A stretch of DNA of 42,202 nt, taken from positions 1 to 42,202 of the forward strand of contig JAVBPA010000016.1 in the NCBI GenBank assembly GCA_031549925.1, read 5' to 3'. Positions 7,779 to 17,154 of the stretch are shown here, in pieces (the stretch's first letter is position 1; every line of letters starts with the position of its first letter). The notes under the pieces are model-generated. The model saw only the letters and a program-made list of their open reading frames with translations. It searched no databases and had not been told where the DNA came from. A program made the translations under genes and the position numbers. This DNA is from JAVBPA01 sp031549925. GTDB taxonomy: Bacteria > Bacillota > Clostridia > Oscillospirales > CAG-272.

Positions 7779-9713
7779 TTATCCGACCCGGTATATTTTA
7801 GTTTCATACAATTTAAATTCATCGGTTATTTTTGAATCAAAAACCGTTTTCCCGGAAGGAAGAACAGGCTCAACTCTGGTAAAATCCGGCAAGTTTATTT
7901 CTTTTACCCCCGCCGAAGCCGCATGAAGAGCCACATAACCTCCGCCCGCGTGTATTACATCATTTGTTTCAATATAAACATGAACTCCCGCTTCCCGGTA
8001 GAATGAACGCAAAATTTCCGGAGTAAGCACAATTTCAGTATACCTGATGTTCTCTTCCCTTTCAATTTTATCATATCCGCAGTTAAACAAAAAAAGCTTA
8101 TCCGGATAATTTGCCGCGAAACTGAAAGCTTCCGTATAAAAATTGGTTATACGCAGAAAAATGAAGCATTTGTATTTTTTTGCGGGAAGCTTCCACAAAT
8201 CATAAATATCATATACATCATAAGGAGCGCCGGCAAAACCTAAAGGTATTCTGTTATCCCCGTTTGAAAGACTGATATCCGGATGCTTCGGGTTTGTATA
8301 TCTGTAGGCTTGTTCTGATACAATAACCGCGACTTCGGTGGCGCAGGAACGCTGTTTTTCTTCCAGAGATTTTTCCAGCAGTTTACGGAAGATTTTCATA
8401 TCCTCCATTATTTTTTTATCTTCATACCATCCGCCCCACATATCAAACCACCAAAAACCCGCGCCGTGAGTGATATTACGCGCAAAAGCGTTCCTTAACA
8501 CATTCAAAGAAGTATCAAGATCCGGCAGAGCTTCCCAAACCCCGCCGCGGTATGTTCCGGGAACACAGGAATTCTTTCTGCATTCTTCCAGCGGGCGTGT
8601 GAGATGCGTCCGGTTATCATTTTCAGCCATATAAAGCTTTCCGTGGAGCAGTATAGAATCATATACACCCATATAAGCGGCGTCAATTCCGGGTGTTCTT
8701 TGTCTCAAGTATGATACAGGAGAAGATATAAAATCAATATCCGGACATTCGAGAACCTTTTTTAAGGCATGAGTTCCGAATCTGCCGTCGCAAATTTCAA
8801 GCGTATATCCGTAAAAAGTCCCGACCGCGAGTTTTCCTCCGGTCAATTTTTTCAGAAGAGAGGCAAAGTAACAAATTGAATCGGCGACTATATCGTTTGT
8901 GTATTCGATAAATTTTATGACCGGAAAATCGTTATGTTCGGCTTTACCGTTATCGTACACCGAAAAATCCGGTATAGATTTTATTTCGGAATTTTGATTG
9001 TTTGATGCGCCGAAAACTTTAATAACATCCCCCGTGGAATTTTCATTGTAATATGAAATATTATCATCCGCTCCCAGATAACTATTGTTATGAGAACCGC
9101 TTTTGTTTCTTTTTAAATAATCGAGAAAACCCCTCTCGGAGCATTTTCCCAACCCTCCCCTGCCGTATCCGAAATGAAACCATTCTTCCGTTGTACCGTT
9201 AGCTATATGGAAACCTATGATATTTGCGGCGTAAGGTGTTTTTTCTATATACTTTATAAATTCGGTGAGCAAAACACCGGCGTCATGCCTCCAAACATCA
9301 GAAGAAAAGCTTTCGCGGCAAACAGTTTTATCATCAAGATAATTTAATTCGTCCGGATGAGAATCCTCCCACCATTGCGACATCATAATATTTACCCGGG
9401 GAAATATCATTGCATCCGGGCAAACGGAGATAACCGCGTCCAGTTCGTTAGTAAATTCATCCCAATAAGGGTTTTCCGGATCATCAAAAATCCCTTTTCT
9501 GAAAGGTGATATATCAGTTGTCACGTTTATTGATCTTCCGGCAAAATATACAGGTACAGAAAATAATTTATAGCCTGCTTTTGCAAAGCTTTTGTATTTA
9601 GCTCTTTCGTTAAAATAACTCATATAAGCGGCAGCCGGAATAACTTTACCGTCAACATTCAGCGCGGGTATTCCTCCGGCGGCACATATTTTACTTGTAT
9701 GCAGAAAAGACAT
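7779..9713 (-). CDS. Putative intracellular GH42-like beta-galactosidase/glycosidase
   Basis: The start is the ATG at 9713 after GAAGGAGGGAAA; the longer open frame upstream is translated repeat DNA. The 644-aa protein looks like a (beta/alpha)8 glycosidase. FPRVNIMMSQWW and GFHIANGTTEEWFHFG supply a candidate acid/base (Glu176/177), LYMAENDNRTHL a candidate nucleophile (Glu364), and GAGFWWFDMWGGWY closes the barrel, as in beta-galactosidase-like clan GH-A proteins. The last 200 residues resemble the trimerisation-type domain of GH42 enzymes. No signal peptide is present, so imported oligosaccharides are the likely substrate. It is divergent from the binding lipoprotein at 10023. Specificity and family number are not certain. 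Confidence 0.72.
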   Translation of the reverse strand: MSFLHTSKICAAGGIPALNVDGKVIPAAAYMSYFNERAKYKSFAKAGYKLFSVPVYFAGRSINVTTDISPFRKGIFDDPENPYWDEFTNELDAVISVCPDAMIFPRVNIMMSQWWEDSHPDELNYLDDKTVCRESFSSDVWRHDAGVLLTEFIKYIEKTPYAANIIGFHIANGTTEEWFHFGYGRGGLGKCSERGFLDYLKRNKSGSHNNSYLGADDNISYYNENSTGDVIKVFGASNNQNSEIKSIPDFSVYDNGKAEHNDFPVIKFIEYTNDIVADSICYFASLLKKLTGGKLAVGTFYGYTLEICDGRFGTHALKKVLECPDIDFISSPVSYLRQRTPGIDAAYMGVYDSILLHGKLYMAENDNRTHLTRPLEECRKNSCVPGTYRGGVWEALPDLDTSLNVLRNAFARNITHGAGFWWFDMWGGWYEDKKIMEDMKIFRKLLEKSLEEKQRSCATEVAVIVSEQAYRYTNPKHPDISLSNGDNRIPLGFAGAPYDVYDIYDLWKLPAKKYKCFIFLRITNFYTEAFSFAANYPDKLFLFNCGYDKIEREENIRYTEIVLTPEILRSFYREAGVHVYIETNDVIHAGGGYVALHAASAGVKEINLPDFTRVEPVLPSGKTVFDSKITDEFKLYETKIYRVG

Positions 9714-9790
9714 TTTCCCTCCTTCGTACCTTTTTGGGTTAAGCGGTACATTTGATAAATAATATATAATTTTAATATAAAAGTTATATA

Positions 9791-9890
9791 AAGTTTTGCG
9801 GAGCTTTTTTAAAAGCGACCGCGTCCTCGTAACCTTTGCTTTTTTTAAAAGCGACCGCGTCCTCGTAACCTTTGCTTTCCGCAGGTGCGG
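9791..9890. repeat. Two-unit 36-bp direct repeat of the GCGGAGCTTTTTT family
   Basis: A unit of T-run, AAAAGCGACCGCGTCCTCG, TAACCTTTGC occurs twice in tandem (period 36, A-runs at 9811 and 9847). It is preceded by TTTTGCGGAGC and followed by TTTCCGCAGG. It lies in the 309-bp space between the divergent genes at 9713 and 10023, in the leader of the glycosidase gene. Nothing else but the promoter at 9936 was recognised there. Confidence 0.7.
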
Positions 9891-9935
9891 CACTTTGCCG
9901 CCGTAAGAGATGCTAAAAAAAATCATTTTTAGGTA

Positions 9936-9963
9936 TTGATTTTTTTAAGATATACTGTATAAT
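9936..9963 (+). promoter_or_regulatory. Sigma-A promoter of the second binding lipoprotein
   Basis: TTGATT (9936-9941), a 16-nt spacer and TATAAT (9958-9963), about 60 nt before the ATG at 10023. Confidence 0.65.
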
Positions 9964-10022
9964 ATAATTGTTTTAATAAATGTGGTCGATATTTACAAAT
10001 AATTAAGGAGATTTCAATCATT

Positions 10023-11516
10023 ATGAAAACAAAATCCGTAATTGCTTTGAGTTTATTGCTTTTGATTGTTTCGGGATGCTTTTTCTCCTGCGCTGAAGAT
10101 TCAGATGCAAAAACAAAAGAAACTACCGATACAACCGCAATAACTGAAGACGAAAGCACTTCTGATGAAAATCCTGAGCCTTCACTTCCCGAGTATAACG
10201 GAGAAGGCGGAAATTTTACATTTTTAATACGCATGACAGGTTATGACTACGATGAAAAATATGTTTATACTGAAGAATTTGACGGAGAAATAATAAACGA
10301 CAAAATACTGGAAAGAAACCGCAGTGTTGAGGATAAATTTAATATTTTAATAAACGGAGTTGAAAACAAAGATGTTACTTCCACAATAAGAAATTCTATT
10401 GTTTCGGACGAACACGTTTACGATGTTATTTATGAATCCAAAAACGCAATGACCGGACTTATCAACAGCGGATATTTCATAAATTTCCATACCCTTCCGA
10501 ATGTAACGCTGGATGCGAAATACTGGGAGAAGAATGCCATGGAACAGCTCACTGTCGCCGGCAAGCTTTATTTTATGGCAAGTGATATCAGTATGCAGAA
10601 CATGAGCGGAGCAAGACTTCTTTACTTCAACAAAAAACTGATTGAAGACTATAACCTGCCGAATCCCTACGAAAAAGTATATACAAACACATGGACGCTT
10701 GATGTTGTTCTCAACATGATAAGTTCAGTATCAGACGACCTCAACGGAGACGGCATCATGGATAAGGAAGATCAGTTCGGAATATTGGCGGAGGGCGGGG
10801 AATCAAACAGCAATATCCAATACTTTTTGAAAGGATCGGGAATACGCAATACTGTAAATGACGAAAACGGAATACCGCAGCTTGCGTTTATGACGGAAAA
10901 AACAGTAAAAGTAATGGAAATGTGCAAAGAAGTATTGGACAACAAAGATTACGCTATAACTTATGAACAGGTTTCCAAAGGGGCTTCAATTCAAGGATAC
11001 GCACATTATTTTGATTATTGCCGCGGAGCGCTCTTTACAACAGACCATTTCCTATTCGTACAAAACGGAATCGGAGTAACACAAACCTTTAAAGATATGG
11101 AATCCGATTACGGTATAACTCCTAACCCGAAATATGATTCGGCACAGGAAAACTACAGCCACCGCCTTGATCCGTATACAACCAGTATGGCTCTGCCCAT
11201 TACTAATTTAGATCTGGAACGCACCGGAATTATTCTCGAATACATGTCATGGCTTTCATCAAAAACAGTTCTTCCCGCATATTATGAGACCACTATTAAA
11301 ACAAAACGCATGAGAGATGAAGATTCGCCCGTAATGCTGGATATTATCAAAGGTTCAATTACATACGAAATAAGCGATATTTTTGATCTTGGAATATCGA
11401 GCGTAATATGGACCGGATATACTACCGGAAATTTAGCTTCAACTTATGACAAATATTTGAAATCCATGACGGCAAAGTTAAACAAGCTTATTGATACTTT
11501 TGAAAAGAACGACTGA
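10023..11516 (+). CDS. Extracellular solute-binding lipoprotein, paralogue of the one at 5786
   Basis: The 497-aa protein has a lipoprotein signal peptide (SLLLLIVSGC lipobox, with a second Cys at FFSC) and an acidic linker. The body shows the solute-binding pattern of its paralogue: NDKILERNRSVEDKFNI, ARLLYFNKKLIEDYNLPNPY, LPAYYETTIKTKRMRDEDSP. Residues 239-250 (DLNGDGIMDKED) fit the EF-hand/dockerin calcium loop DxNxDGxxDxxD. AAGGAG lies ahead of the ATG. No ABC permease gene is adjacent. It is divergent from a GH42-like enzyme and convergent with a second glycosidase, so an oligosaccharide ligand is likely. Confidence 0.82.
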   Translation: MKTKSVIALSLLLLIVSGCFFSCAEDSDAKTKETTDTTAITEDESTSDENPEPSLPEYNGEGGNFTFLIRMTGYDYDEKYVYTEEFDGEIINDKILERNRSVEDKFNILINGVENKDVTSTIRNSIVSDEHVYDVIYESKNAMTGLINSGYFINFHTLPNVTLDAKYWEKNAMEQLTVAGKLYFMASDISMQNMSGARLLYFNKKLIEDYNLPNPYEKVYTNTWTLDVVLNMISSVSDDLNGDGIMDKEDQFGILAEGGESNSNIQYFLKGSGIRNTVNDENGIPQLAFMTEKTVKVMEMCKEVLDNKDYAITYEQVSKGASIQGYAHYFDYCRGALFTTDHFLFVQNGIGVTQTFKDMESDYGITPNPKYDSAQENYSHRLDPYTTSMALPITNLDLERTGIILEYMSWLSSKTVLPAYYETTIKTKRMRDEDSPVMLDIIKGSITYEISDIFDLGISSVIWTGYTTGNLASTYDKYLKSMTAKLNKLIDTFEKND

Positions 11517-11545
11517 TTATTTGGAACGGAACGAAGACAGGAACG

Positions 11546-11572
11546 TTTGTACTTTTTAAAAAAGTACCAAAA
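11546..11572. repeat. Degenerate copy of the GTTACTTTTT palindrome
   Basis: GTTTGTACTTTTT, then A-run, AGTACCAAAA lies just after the lipoprotein gene, preceded by ACGAAGACAGGAACG. Both parts resemble the modules at 21624-21774 and 24188-24437. Confidence 0.5.
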
Positions 11573-11622
11573 TATTAAAATTTTACCCTGATGAACGGCT
11601 TTTAGATCTTTATATTATAAAC

Positions 11623-11668
11623 GGTGATAACAAAGTTTTTTTGTATTCTTTGTCATCACCTGTTTTTA
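11623..11668. terminator. Terminator between convergent genes
   Basis: GGTGATAACAAAG (11623-11635) pairs with CTTTGTCATCACC (11648-11660) with one mismatch; TGTTTTTATTTG follows. It lies between the lipoprotein gene and the minus-strand glycosidase gene. Confidence 0.65.
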
Positions 11669-11675
11669 TTTGATT

Positions 11676-13091
11676 TTATTTGTTTTTATTTGTCAAAACA
11701 ATTGCCGCAAGAGGGGGCAGCGTTAGTTTGAAGGATGAATTTTCAATCGTACAGCAGCTTTCCAGCATATATTTATCGGGCAAACATTCTATATTTGCGG
11801 GATCATATAAATAACATGATAAGCCTGATACACCGGATTCGATTTCGACCGTCACACTTTCTTCTTCCCGGTTGACGATAAGAAGCGATAAAAAATCTCC
11901 GTTTTGCGCTCCGGCAGAACAAGCGCAGATTTTTCCTTCCGTTATGGTCTCATATACAACGGAATCTCCGTCCGACATATATTTTGAAATAAGCGAAAGC
12001 ATATACCAAACCGGTCTTACATTAAACGGTTCGGGAACATCATCACCGGGCATATAGGCAGTACCCCAGCGGTGCACTCCGTTATGGAAAGAATCGTTGT
12101 TTGTGGTATCCCAAAAATATTTTTGATCGAACAGAAGCCAAATAAAGGAACCGTATGTTCCTCCGTTGATAAAAGCCGTGTTTGCCTGAGCTATAAAGTT
12201 TCCGTATTTAGGATCGGAACGCAATTTTTCGCCGATTTCCGAAACTGCGCTCAAGCCGTATTCGTCAAACCACAGCGGTTTTCCTGTCGGAGCTGTTATT
12301 TCTTTTAAATATTTAACATGTTTCAGCCATCCGTCATAATCCGACATAATGAAATCGGGATTTTTCATCCAGCTTGAATCGCTCCAGGCGTATGTATGCA
12401 TTGAATAGATATCGATTATATCGTTCATTTTTTCGACGGCATATTTCAGCTGCTCGTCTTCATATTTAATAAAAACGCCGTTCGGACCCATAAGCTTTAT
12501 TTTATCGCGCAAACCGTATTCAATTAATTTTTCGTGTATAGCGCGGCAGCATATTTCATATGCTAAAAGCAAGGTAAGTCCCTGCGGAACAGGTCCCGAT
12601 TCATAGCTTGTGGGTTCGGTGAAAAGCACGAGATATTTTATGTGAGTGTAATTGCGGACGACAATAAAATATTCGAGAGCCTTTGCTATCCAGTTAGCAA
12701 GCTTTTTACTGCATGCTTTAAAGTTGTCAATACTTTGCGTATAGGTCGGATCATTGTGTTTTTCATGCGCGAAATACCAGACATCCTTTGTAAACCACCA
12801 TGCCGACTGAATGGCGACTTCGACTCCGAGACGCTTCATTTCATCTAGCCACAAATTAAATTTTTCCATCATTTCGCGTGAATAATCCGGGCGGAACCAA
12901 GTACGCGCAACTTTCAGCTGCATTTCCTCCACACGGCGCAGTTCACGTTCACGCGCTTCACCGCAAAGTCCCATAGCCTCGTTTCCCGGCATGAAAGAAA
13001 AGCCGTGATAAACACCGCCGGAACCCTTGTAGTGATCGTTTATTATTTTTGATCGATTTATTTTTACACTTGAATTTTCTTTTGACTCCAT
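11676..13091 (-). CDS. Putative clan GH-A glycoside hydrolase (GH5/GH39-like)
   Basis: This 471-aa protein has a (beta/alpha)8 barrel with VARTWFRPDYS near the N-terminus. YLVLFTEPTSYES gives a candidate acid/base (Glu159), MHTYAW a substrate-site His, and KPLWFDEYGLS a candidate nucleophile (Glu277). The 118-residue spacing of the two Glu fits clan GH-A. A C-terminal beta-sandwich of about 90 residues ends in LPPLAAIVLTNK, as in GH39/GH30-type enzymes. There is no signal peptide, so it acts in the cytoplasm. CGGAGAGAG precedes the ATG. It faces the convergent lipoprotein gene. Substrate and exact family cannot be read by eye. Confidence 0.7.
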   Translation of the reverse strand: MESKENSSVKINRSKIINDHYKGSGGVYHGFSFMPGNEAMGLCGEARERELRRVEEMQLKVARTWFRPDYSREMMEKFNLWLDEMKRLGVEVAIQSAWWFTKDVWYFAHEKHNDPTYTQSIDNFKACSKKLANWIAKALEYFIVVRNYTHIKYLVLFTEPTSYESGPVPQGLTLLLAYEICCRAIHEKLIEYGLRDKIKLMGPNGVFIKYEDEQLKYAVEKMNDIIDIYSMHTYAWSDSSWMKNPDFIMSDYDGWLKHVKYLKEITAPTGKPLWFDEYGLSAVSEIGEKLRSDPKYGNFIAQANTAFINGGTYGSFIWLLFDQKYFWDTTNNDSFHNGVHRWGTAYMPGDDVPEPFNVRPVWYMLSLISKYMSDGDSVVYETITEGKICACSAGAQNGDFLSLLIVNREEESVTVEIESGVSGLSCYLYDPANIECLPDKYMLESCCTIENSSFKLTLPPLAAIVLTNKNK

Positions 13092-13259
13092 AAAAACTCT
13101 CTCCGTTGTTTTTATTTTATATGTTTTATTTTACTTTTATAATGTGAATTTTTCTAGGATATAATTGTCATATTAATCTTATAATCATCTGATTTGTGCA
13201 TTATAAAATAATTATTTTCGATAATATTTAATATATTTATAATGTTTTATTAAATATTA

Positions 13260-13288
13260 TTGATTTTTTATGAAAAAGAATGTATTAT
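13260..13288 (+). promoter_or_regulatory. Candidate promoter of the diguanylate cyclase gene
   Basis: TTGATT (13260-13265), 17 nt, TATTAT (13283-13288). A near-palindrome GTATTATATTATAATAC (13282-13298) covers the -10. The promoter supports translation from 13336 and not from the upstream ATG at 13270. Confidence 0.5.
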
Positions 13289-13335
13289 ATTATAATACAA
13301 TTGGTATAGTAATGCCCAAACGGAGAAATAAGTAC

Positions 13336-14868
13336 ATGACAAACATTTCCGCTGTAACAGTATATATTGTTTTTGTAATTTTTACTTTAAGTGCGTTGAT
13401 TTCTATTTTAACAAAAAGAAAAAAGCTGGAAGAAGAAAACTGGTTTATATTTTTAGCCGCAATGGTTGTATTATGGACCGTTACATATATTATATGGGAT
13501 TTAACGGAAAACCCCGCTTTGCTAAAAGGCTATTATGCCCTGTTTTTCCCTCCGATCGCTTTAATACCCCCGATTTTATTTACAATGACAAACAGATTTT
13601 TCCGTGTACGCAGACAAATCCCGAACTTTATAGTTTCTCTGCTTTTCGTAATTCCTCTTCTCACAACGATTTTATCTTTGACAGCAGAAAGTCATAATTT
13701 AATCTTTGAAAGCTTTGAAATTATCAATTTAGCTCCGGTACGGGAAGTATACTTGAAATACGGTATCGGATTTTGGATTCATACGGTATATTGTTATATC
13801 ATAACTTTAGCTAGTATCAGTTTGATGATATATTACCTTTTTAAGATACCGAAATATAATTATTTATCGCTTGTTTTGTTCGCAAGCGGCTTGTTTGCTT
13901 CAATTACCGGAAATGTGTTCACGTTATTGAATGTATTTCCCGTATCCCTTGATCCGACCGTAATCTTTGCCAATATATCAGTTGTGTTTTATTTTTCGGC
14001 TATTCTAAACAATCCAAAATCATATTTTATAAATTTTTCAAGGCAATGGGTTTTTGAACAGCTTGAAGATATGATATTGATTATGGATACAAACGACAAA
14101 ATAATAGAAATAAATGAAAATGCGGAGAACTGGTTTTCTTTTCATAATATCTCTCTCAAAAATAAAACATTTGATGAAATCTTAAATATCTTCTCACCGA
14201 AAGAGTATCATTATTTTGAAAACCACAACCCGGAAGAAACAGGTATCGATTATCAATTTGAAGACGGAAAGAAAACCTATATCTTCTACATGAGAAAAAA
14301 AGCAATAATAAATTCCAAAAAGAATATAATAGGTTATTCGGCTGTTTTTACAGATGTCAGTCAAAACCGCTATCTTCAGGAGCAGCTTGAGAAGCGTGCC
14401 GGAATCGATTCGCTTACCGGAATCAATAACCGTACATCCTTTGAAAAAGCGCAGAAGCAGCTCGACTGCTTATCATGTTATCCGCTAGGGATCGTCGTAT
14501 ACGACTTAAACGGACTAAAAAAAGTAAACGACTTAAACGGACATTCATGCGGAGACAGTATGCTTAAGGAAACAGCGAAAATTCTTGAGACATGCTGTCC
14601 TGCAAAAGGATTTTTAGCCCGCATAGGAGGAGATGAATTTATTTATCTGCTGCCGAATACAAATGAAGATATTATAAGAAATGTAATACATACGGCAAAA
14701 GAAAAATTCGGTAATTTTTCGGGCGATCGTTTTAAGCTTGAAGTCGCCGCGGGTTATTCGATAAAAACAACCGAAGCAGAAAGCTTCAAAGATAAATTCA
14801 CGGAAGCAGACAAGCTTATGTATGAAAATAAAAAATTGATTAAATCCATATACGAAGCCTCCGCTTAA
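13336..14868 (+). CDS. 7TM-PAS-GGDEF diguanylate cyclase
   Basis: Start at ATG 13336 after GGAGA; the in-frame ATG at 13270 lies inside the likely promoter. The 510-aa protein has seven hydrophobic segments over roughly residues 5-220 (the histidine-kinase-type 7TM sensor region). A PAS-like segment follows (QLEDMILIMDTNDKIIEINE, IIGYSAVFTDVSQNR), then a GGDEF domain (DSLTGINNR, ARIGGDEF at about 431-435). The intact GGDEF suggests active synthesis of cyclic di-GMP. The RxxD inhibitory site five residues before it is missing. It is a single-gene unit; the signal sensed is unknown. Confidence 0.88.
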   Translation: MTNISAVTVYIVFVIFTLSALISILTKRKKLEEENWFIFLAAMVVLWTVTYIIWDLTENPALLKGYYALFFPPIALIPPILFTMTNRFFRVRRQIPNFIVSLLFVIPLLTTILSLTAESHNLIFESFEIINLAPVREVYLKYGIGFWIHTVYCYIITLASISLMIYYLFKIPKYNYLSLVLFASGLFASITGNVFTLLNVFPVSLDPTVIFANISVVFYFSAILNNPKSYFINFSRQWVFEQLEDMILIMDTNDKIIEINENAENWFSFHNISLKNKTFDEILNIFSPKEYHYFENHNPEETGIDYQFEDGKKTYIFYMRKKAIINSKKNIIGYSAVFTDVSQNRYLQEQLEKRAGIDSLTGINNRTSFEKAQKQLDCLSCYPLGIVVYDLNGLKKVNDLNGHSCGDSMLKETAKILETCCPAKGFLARIGGDEFIYLLPNTNEDIIRNVIHTAKEKFGNFSGDRFKLEVAAGYSIKTTEAESFKDKFTEADKLMYENKKLIKSIYEASA

Positions 14869-14922
14869 AATAACATGACATCTTAGAAAAAACGGCGGCG
14901 GAAAATAAAAATTCAAAAAAAT

Positions 14923-14970
14923 AAAACGCGCCTCCGAAACGGATGAACCGTAAAAGCAGCGCGTTTTTTT
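14923..14970. terminator. Bidirectional terminator between the GGDEF gene and the V-ATPase operon
   Basis: AAAACGCGC (14923-14931) pairs with GCGCGTTTT (14959-14967), followed by a T-run on the plus strand. It lies between convergent transcription units. Confidence 0.65.
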
Positions 14971-15029
14971 GATACAGCGGAACAAATCGGAAACGAAACC
15001 GGAATGTTTTTTAACGCTATAAATGTTTT

Positions 15030-15731
15030 TTATCTTTTTCCTTCGATGTGAGCCTGCAGCATCATATCTTTTACCTTCATCAGGCGGGTAGTATTGCCTC
15101 TTTCGTTTTCATCAAGCTTCATTGTTATGCGTTTTATGGCGCTGTCGTACTGAGGTATCATAATATATTCGAGCGCGTTTACACGGCGGCGTGTTTTTTC
15201 TATTTCTGCCGCAAGCATCTGCGCGGATTTTTCCGATTCCGCCAGCGCAATCATATCAGGAAGCAATGCCGTAAGTCCGGCGACCGCGCTGTCCAGTTCT
15301 CCCGATGTAAAAGCGAATCCGTAGTTTAATGACGAATACATATTATCCGTATCCTGCGCCGCTCCGAAGCTTCTCTTATCAGAAACGGATCCGGAACCGG
15401 CTGAGTTGTAATTGAATACGGGAACGCTCACACTAATCAGGTTTTTGTAATTAACATCAAGTTCGCCGTCTTTTTTGGGAAGCATCAGCGCGCTTTCAAG
15501 CATAGCGGGAGATGAAACAGCCGCAGCCACAGAAAAACTGGAGTGCACCGCTTCCAGCTGCGCTTCAACTTTTTCACGTAAAATTTTATTACGCCTGACT
15601 ATTTCCAAAAATTGTCTCATCAATTCGTCGCGTTTATCTTTTAAAAGCTTATGACCCCGTTTTGCGGTGCTTCTTCTGTTTTTAAGCTTCTTCAGTTCCA
15701 TACGCGTCGGATTTACTCTGATCTCTGTCAT
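15030..15731 (-). CDS. ntpD: V-type ATPase subunit D
   Basis: The 233-aa protein begins IRVNPTRMELKKLKNRRSTA, the conserved start of V/A-ATPase subunit D. It is followed by the long antiparallel coiled coil and a C-terminal RRRVNALEYIMIPQYDS. It forms the central rotor axle that turns inside the A3B3 head and couples to the membrane ring. The length is typical or slightly long, with a Ser/Ala-rich middle. The ATG lies 4 bp after the subunit B stop. It is the last gene of the operon, before the terminator at 14923. Confidence 0.97.
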   Translation of the reverse strand: MTEIRVNPTRMELKKLKNRRSTAKRGHKLLKDKRDELMRQFLEIVRRNKILREKVEAQLEAVHSSFSVAAAVSSPAMLESALMLPKKDGELDVNYKNLISVSVPVFNYNSAGSGSVSDKRSFGAAQDTDNMYSSLNYGFAFTSGELDSAVAGLTALLPDMIALAESEKSAQMLAAEIEKTRRRVNALEYIMIPQYDSAIKRITMKLDENERGNTTRLMKVKDMMLQAHIEGKR

Positions 15732-15735
15732 AACC

Positions 15736-17112
15736 TTATTGCGCCGCCTTGTAATACTTATCCAGATATTCCGGTTTAATACGTTTTAACTCGCTGCGCG
15801 GGAAAAGGCTGAGCAGTTCCCACCCAATTCTCATCGTATCTTCTATCGTCCGGTTTTCGTAAAAACCTTGATTTATATATCTCTTTTCAAATTCATCGGA
15901 AAATTTCGCATATAACCGGTCTGTTGGAGTCAGGGCTGCTTCTCCCAGCACCACCATTAATTCTTTAGCTTCCTTGCCTCTCGCATAGTTCGAGAAAAGC
16001 TGATTCATTACATTGGCGTGATCCCCTCTTGTTTTCCCTTCTCCTATACCCTTATCTTTCAAACGGGAAAGCGACGGCAAAACATCTACCGGAGGCGTCA
16101 TTCCTTTCCGGTAAAGTTCACGGGAAAGGATAATCTGTCCCTCTGTAATATATCCGGTCAAGTCGGGAATCGGGTGGGTTTTATCATCTTCAGGCATTGA
16201 AAGAATCGGTATCAAGGTAATTGAACCTTCGCTGTCGTATTTTCTTCCGGCGCGTTCATACAGCGTCGCCAGGTCCGTATACAAATATCCGGGATAACCT
16301 CTTCTTCCGGGTACTTCTTTTCTTGCCGCCGAAACCTCGCGCAGAGCCTCCGCGTAGTTTGTTAAGTCTGTTATTATGACAAGAACGTGCATATCACATG
16401 AAAAAGCGAGATATTCCGCGGCTGTAAGAGCCATACGGGGTGTCGATATACGTTCGATAGCGGCATCGGAAGCAAGGTTTATAAACAGAACAGTTCTGTC
16501 TATAGCTCCCGTCTTTTTAAAATCGGAGATAAAGAAATCCGCTTCTTCAAATGTTATACCGACGGCGGCGAAAACAACGGCAAAACGCGATGACGAATTA
16601 AGAACTTTTGCCTGACGCGCAATTTGAGCCGCAAGATTTGCGTGAGGCATACCGGAGCCAGAAAATATCGGTAATTTTTGCCCGCGGACGAGGGTGTTAA
16701 GCCCGTCGATGGTAGAAACTCCCGTTTGAATAAATTCATCCGGATAAGTTCTTGCGGCGGGATTCAGCGGCGTTCCGTTTATATCAAGCATTTCATCGGC
16801 TATAATACGCGGTCCGTTGTCAATGGGTTCACCCATACCCGAGAAAACACGTCCGAGCATATCCTGCGATACACCGAGCTGTACTCCGTGACCGGTAAAG
16901 CTTACTTTTGAATGGACAATATTTATTCCCGCAGCGCTTTCAAAAAGCTGCACGAGAACGTCTTTTCCGTTTACTTCAAGCACACGGCAGCGGCGGCGTT
17001 CTCCGTCCGGCAATATAATTTCTCCGAGTTCGTCGTATTTAACATCTTCAACATCACGAACCATCATCAGAGGCCCGGCAACCTCCTGAATTGTTTTATA
17101 TTCTTTTATCAT
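15736..17112 (-). CDS. ntpB: V-type ATPase subunit B
   Basis: The 458-aa protein is the non-catalytic nucleotide-binding subunit: YKTIQEVAGPLMMVRDVEDV, PIFSGSGMPHANLAAQIARQA in place of a Walker A, and PGRRGYPGYLYTDLATLYERAGR. It alternates with subunit A in the cytoplasmic A3B3 head. The length is normal. An AGGTGGG lies about 13 nt before the ATG. It is 42 bp downstream of ntpA and immediately ahead of ntpD. Confidence 0.98.
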   Translation of the reverse strand: MIKEYKTIQEVAGPLMMVRDVEDVKYDELGEIILPDGERRRCRVLEVNGKDVLVQLFESAAGINIVHSKVSFTGHGVQLGVSQDMLGRVFSGMGEPIDNGPRIIADEMLDINGTPLNPAARTYPDEFIQTGVSTIDGLNTLVRGQKLPIFSGSGMPHANLAAQIARQAKVLNSSSRFAVVFAAVGITFEEADFFISDFKKTGAIDRTVLFINLASDAAIERISTPRMALTAAEYLAFSCDMHVLVIITDLTNYAEALREVSAARKEVPGRRGYPGYLYTDLATLYERAGRKYDSEGSITLIPILSMPEDDKTHPIPDLTGYITEGQIILSRELYRKGMTPPVDVLPSLSRLKDKGIGEGKTRGDHANVMNQLFSNYARGKEAKELMVVLGEAALTPTDRLYAKFSDEFEKRYINQGFYENRTIEDTMRIGWELLSLFPRSELKRIKPEYLDKYYKAAQ

Positions 17113-17154
17113 TATATCTTATATCCCACCTGCGGAAAAATTCCGCAAAAAAAT

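Noticed and set aside
9791..9890. Possible CRISPR-like repeats (36-bp unit)
   Set aside because: The two units are directly abutting with no spacer, and no cas genes are present.
9714..9926. N-terminal extension of the glycosidase with repeated KVTRTRSLLKK
   Set aside because: It is the translated 36-bp repeat and AT-rich leader; a strong GGAGG lies just before the ATG at 9713.
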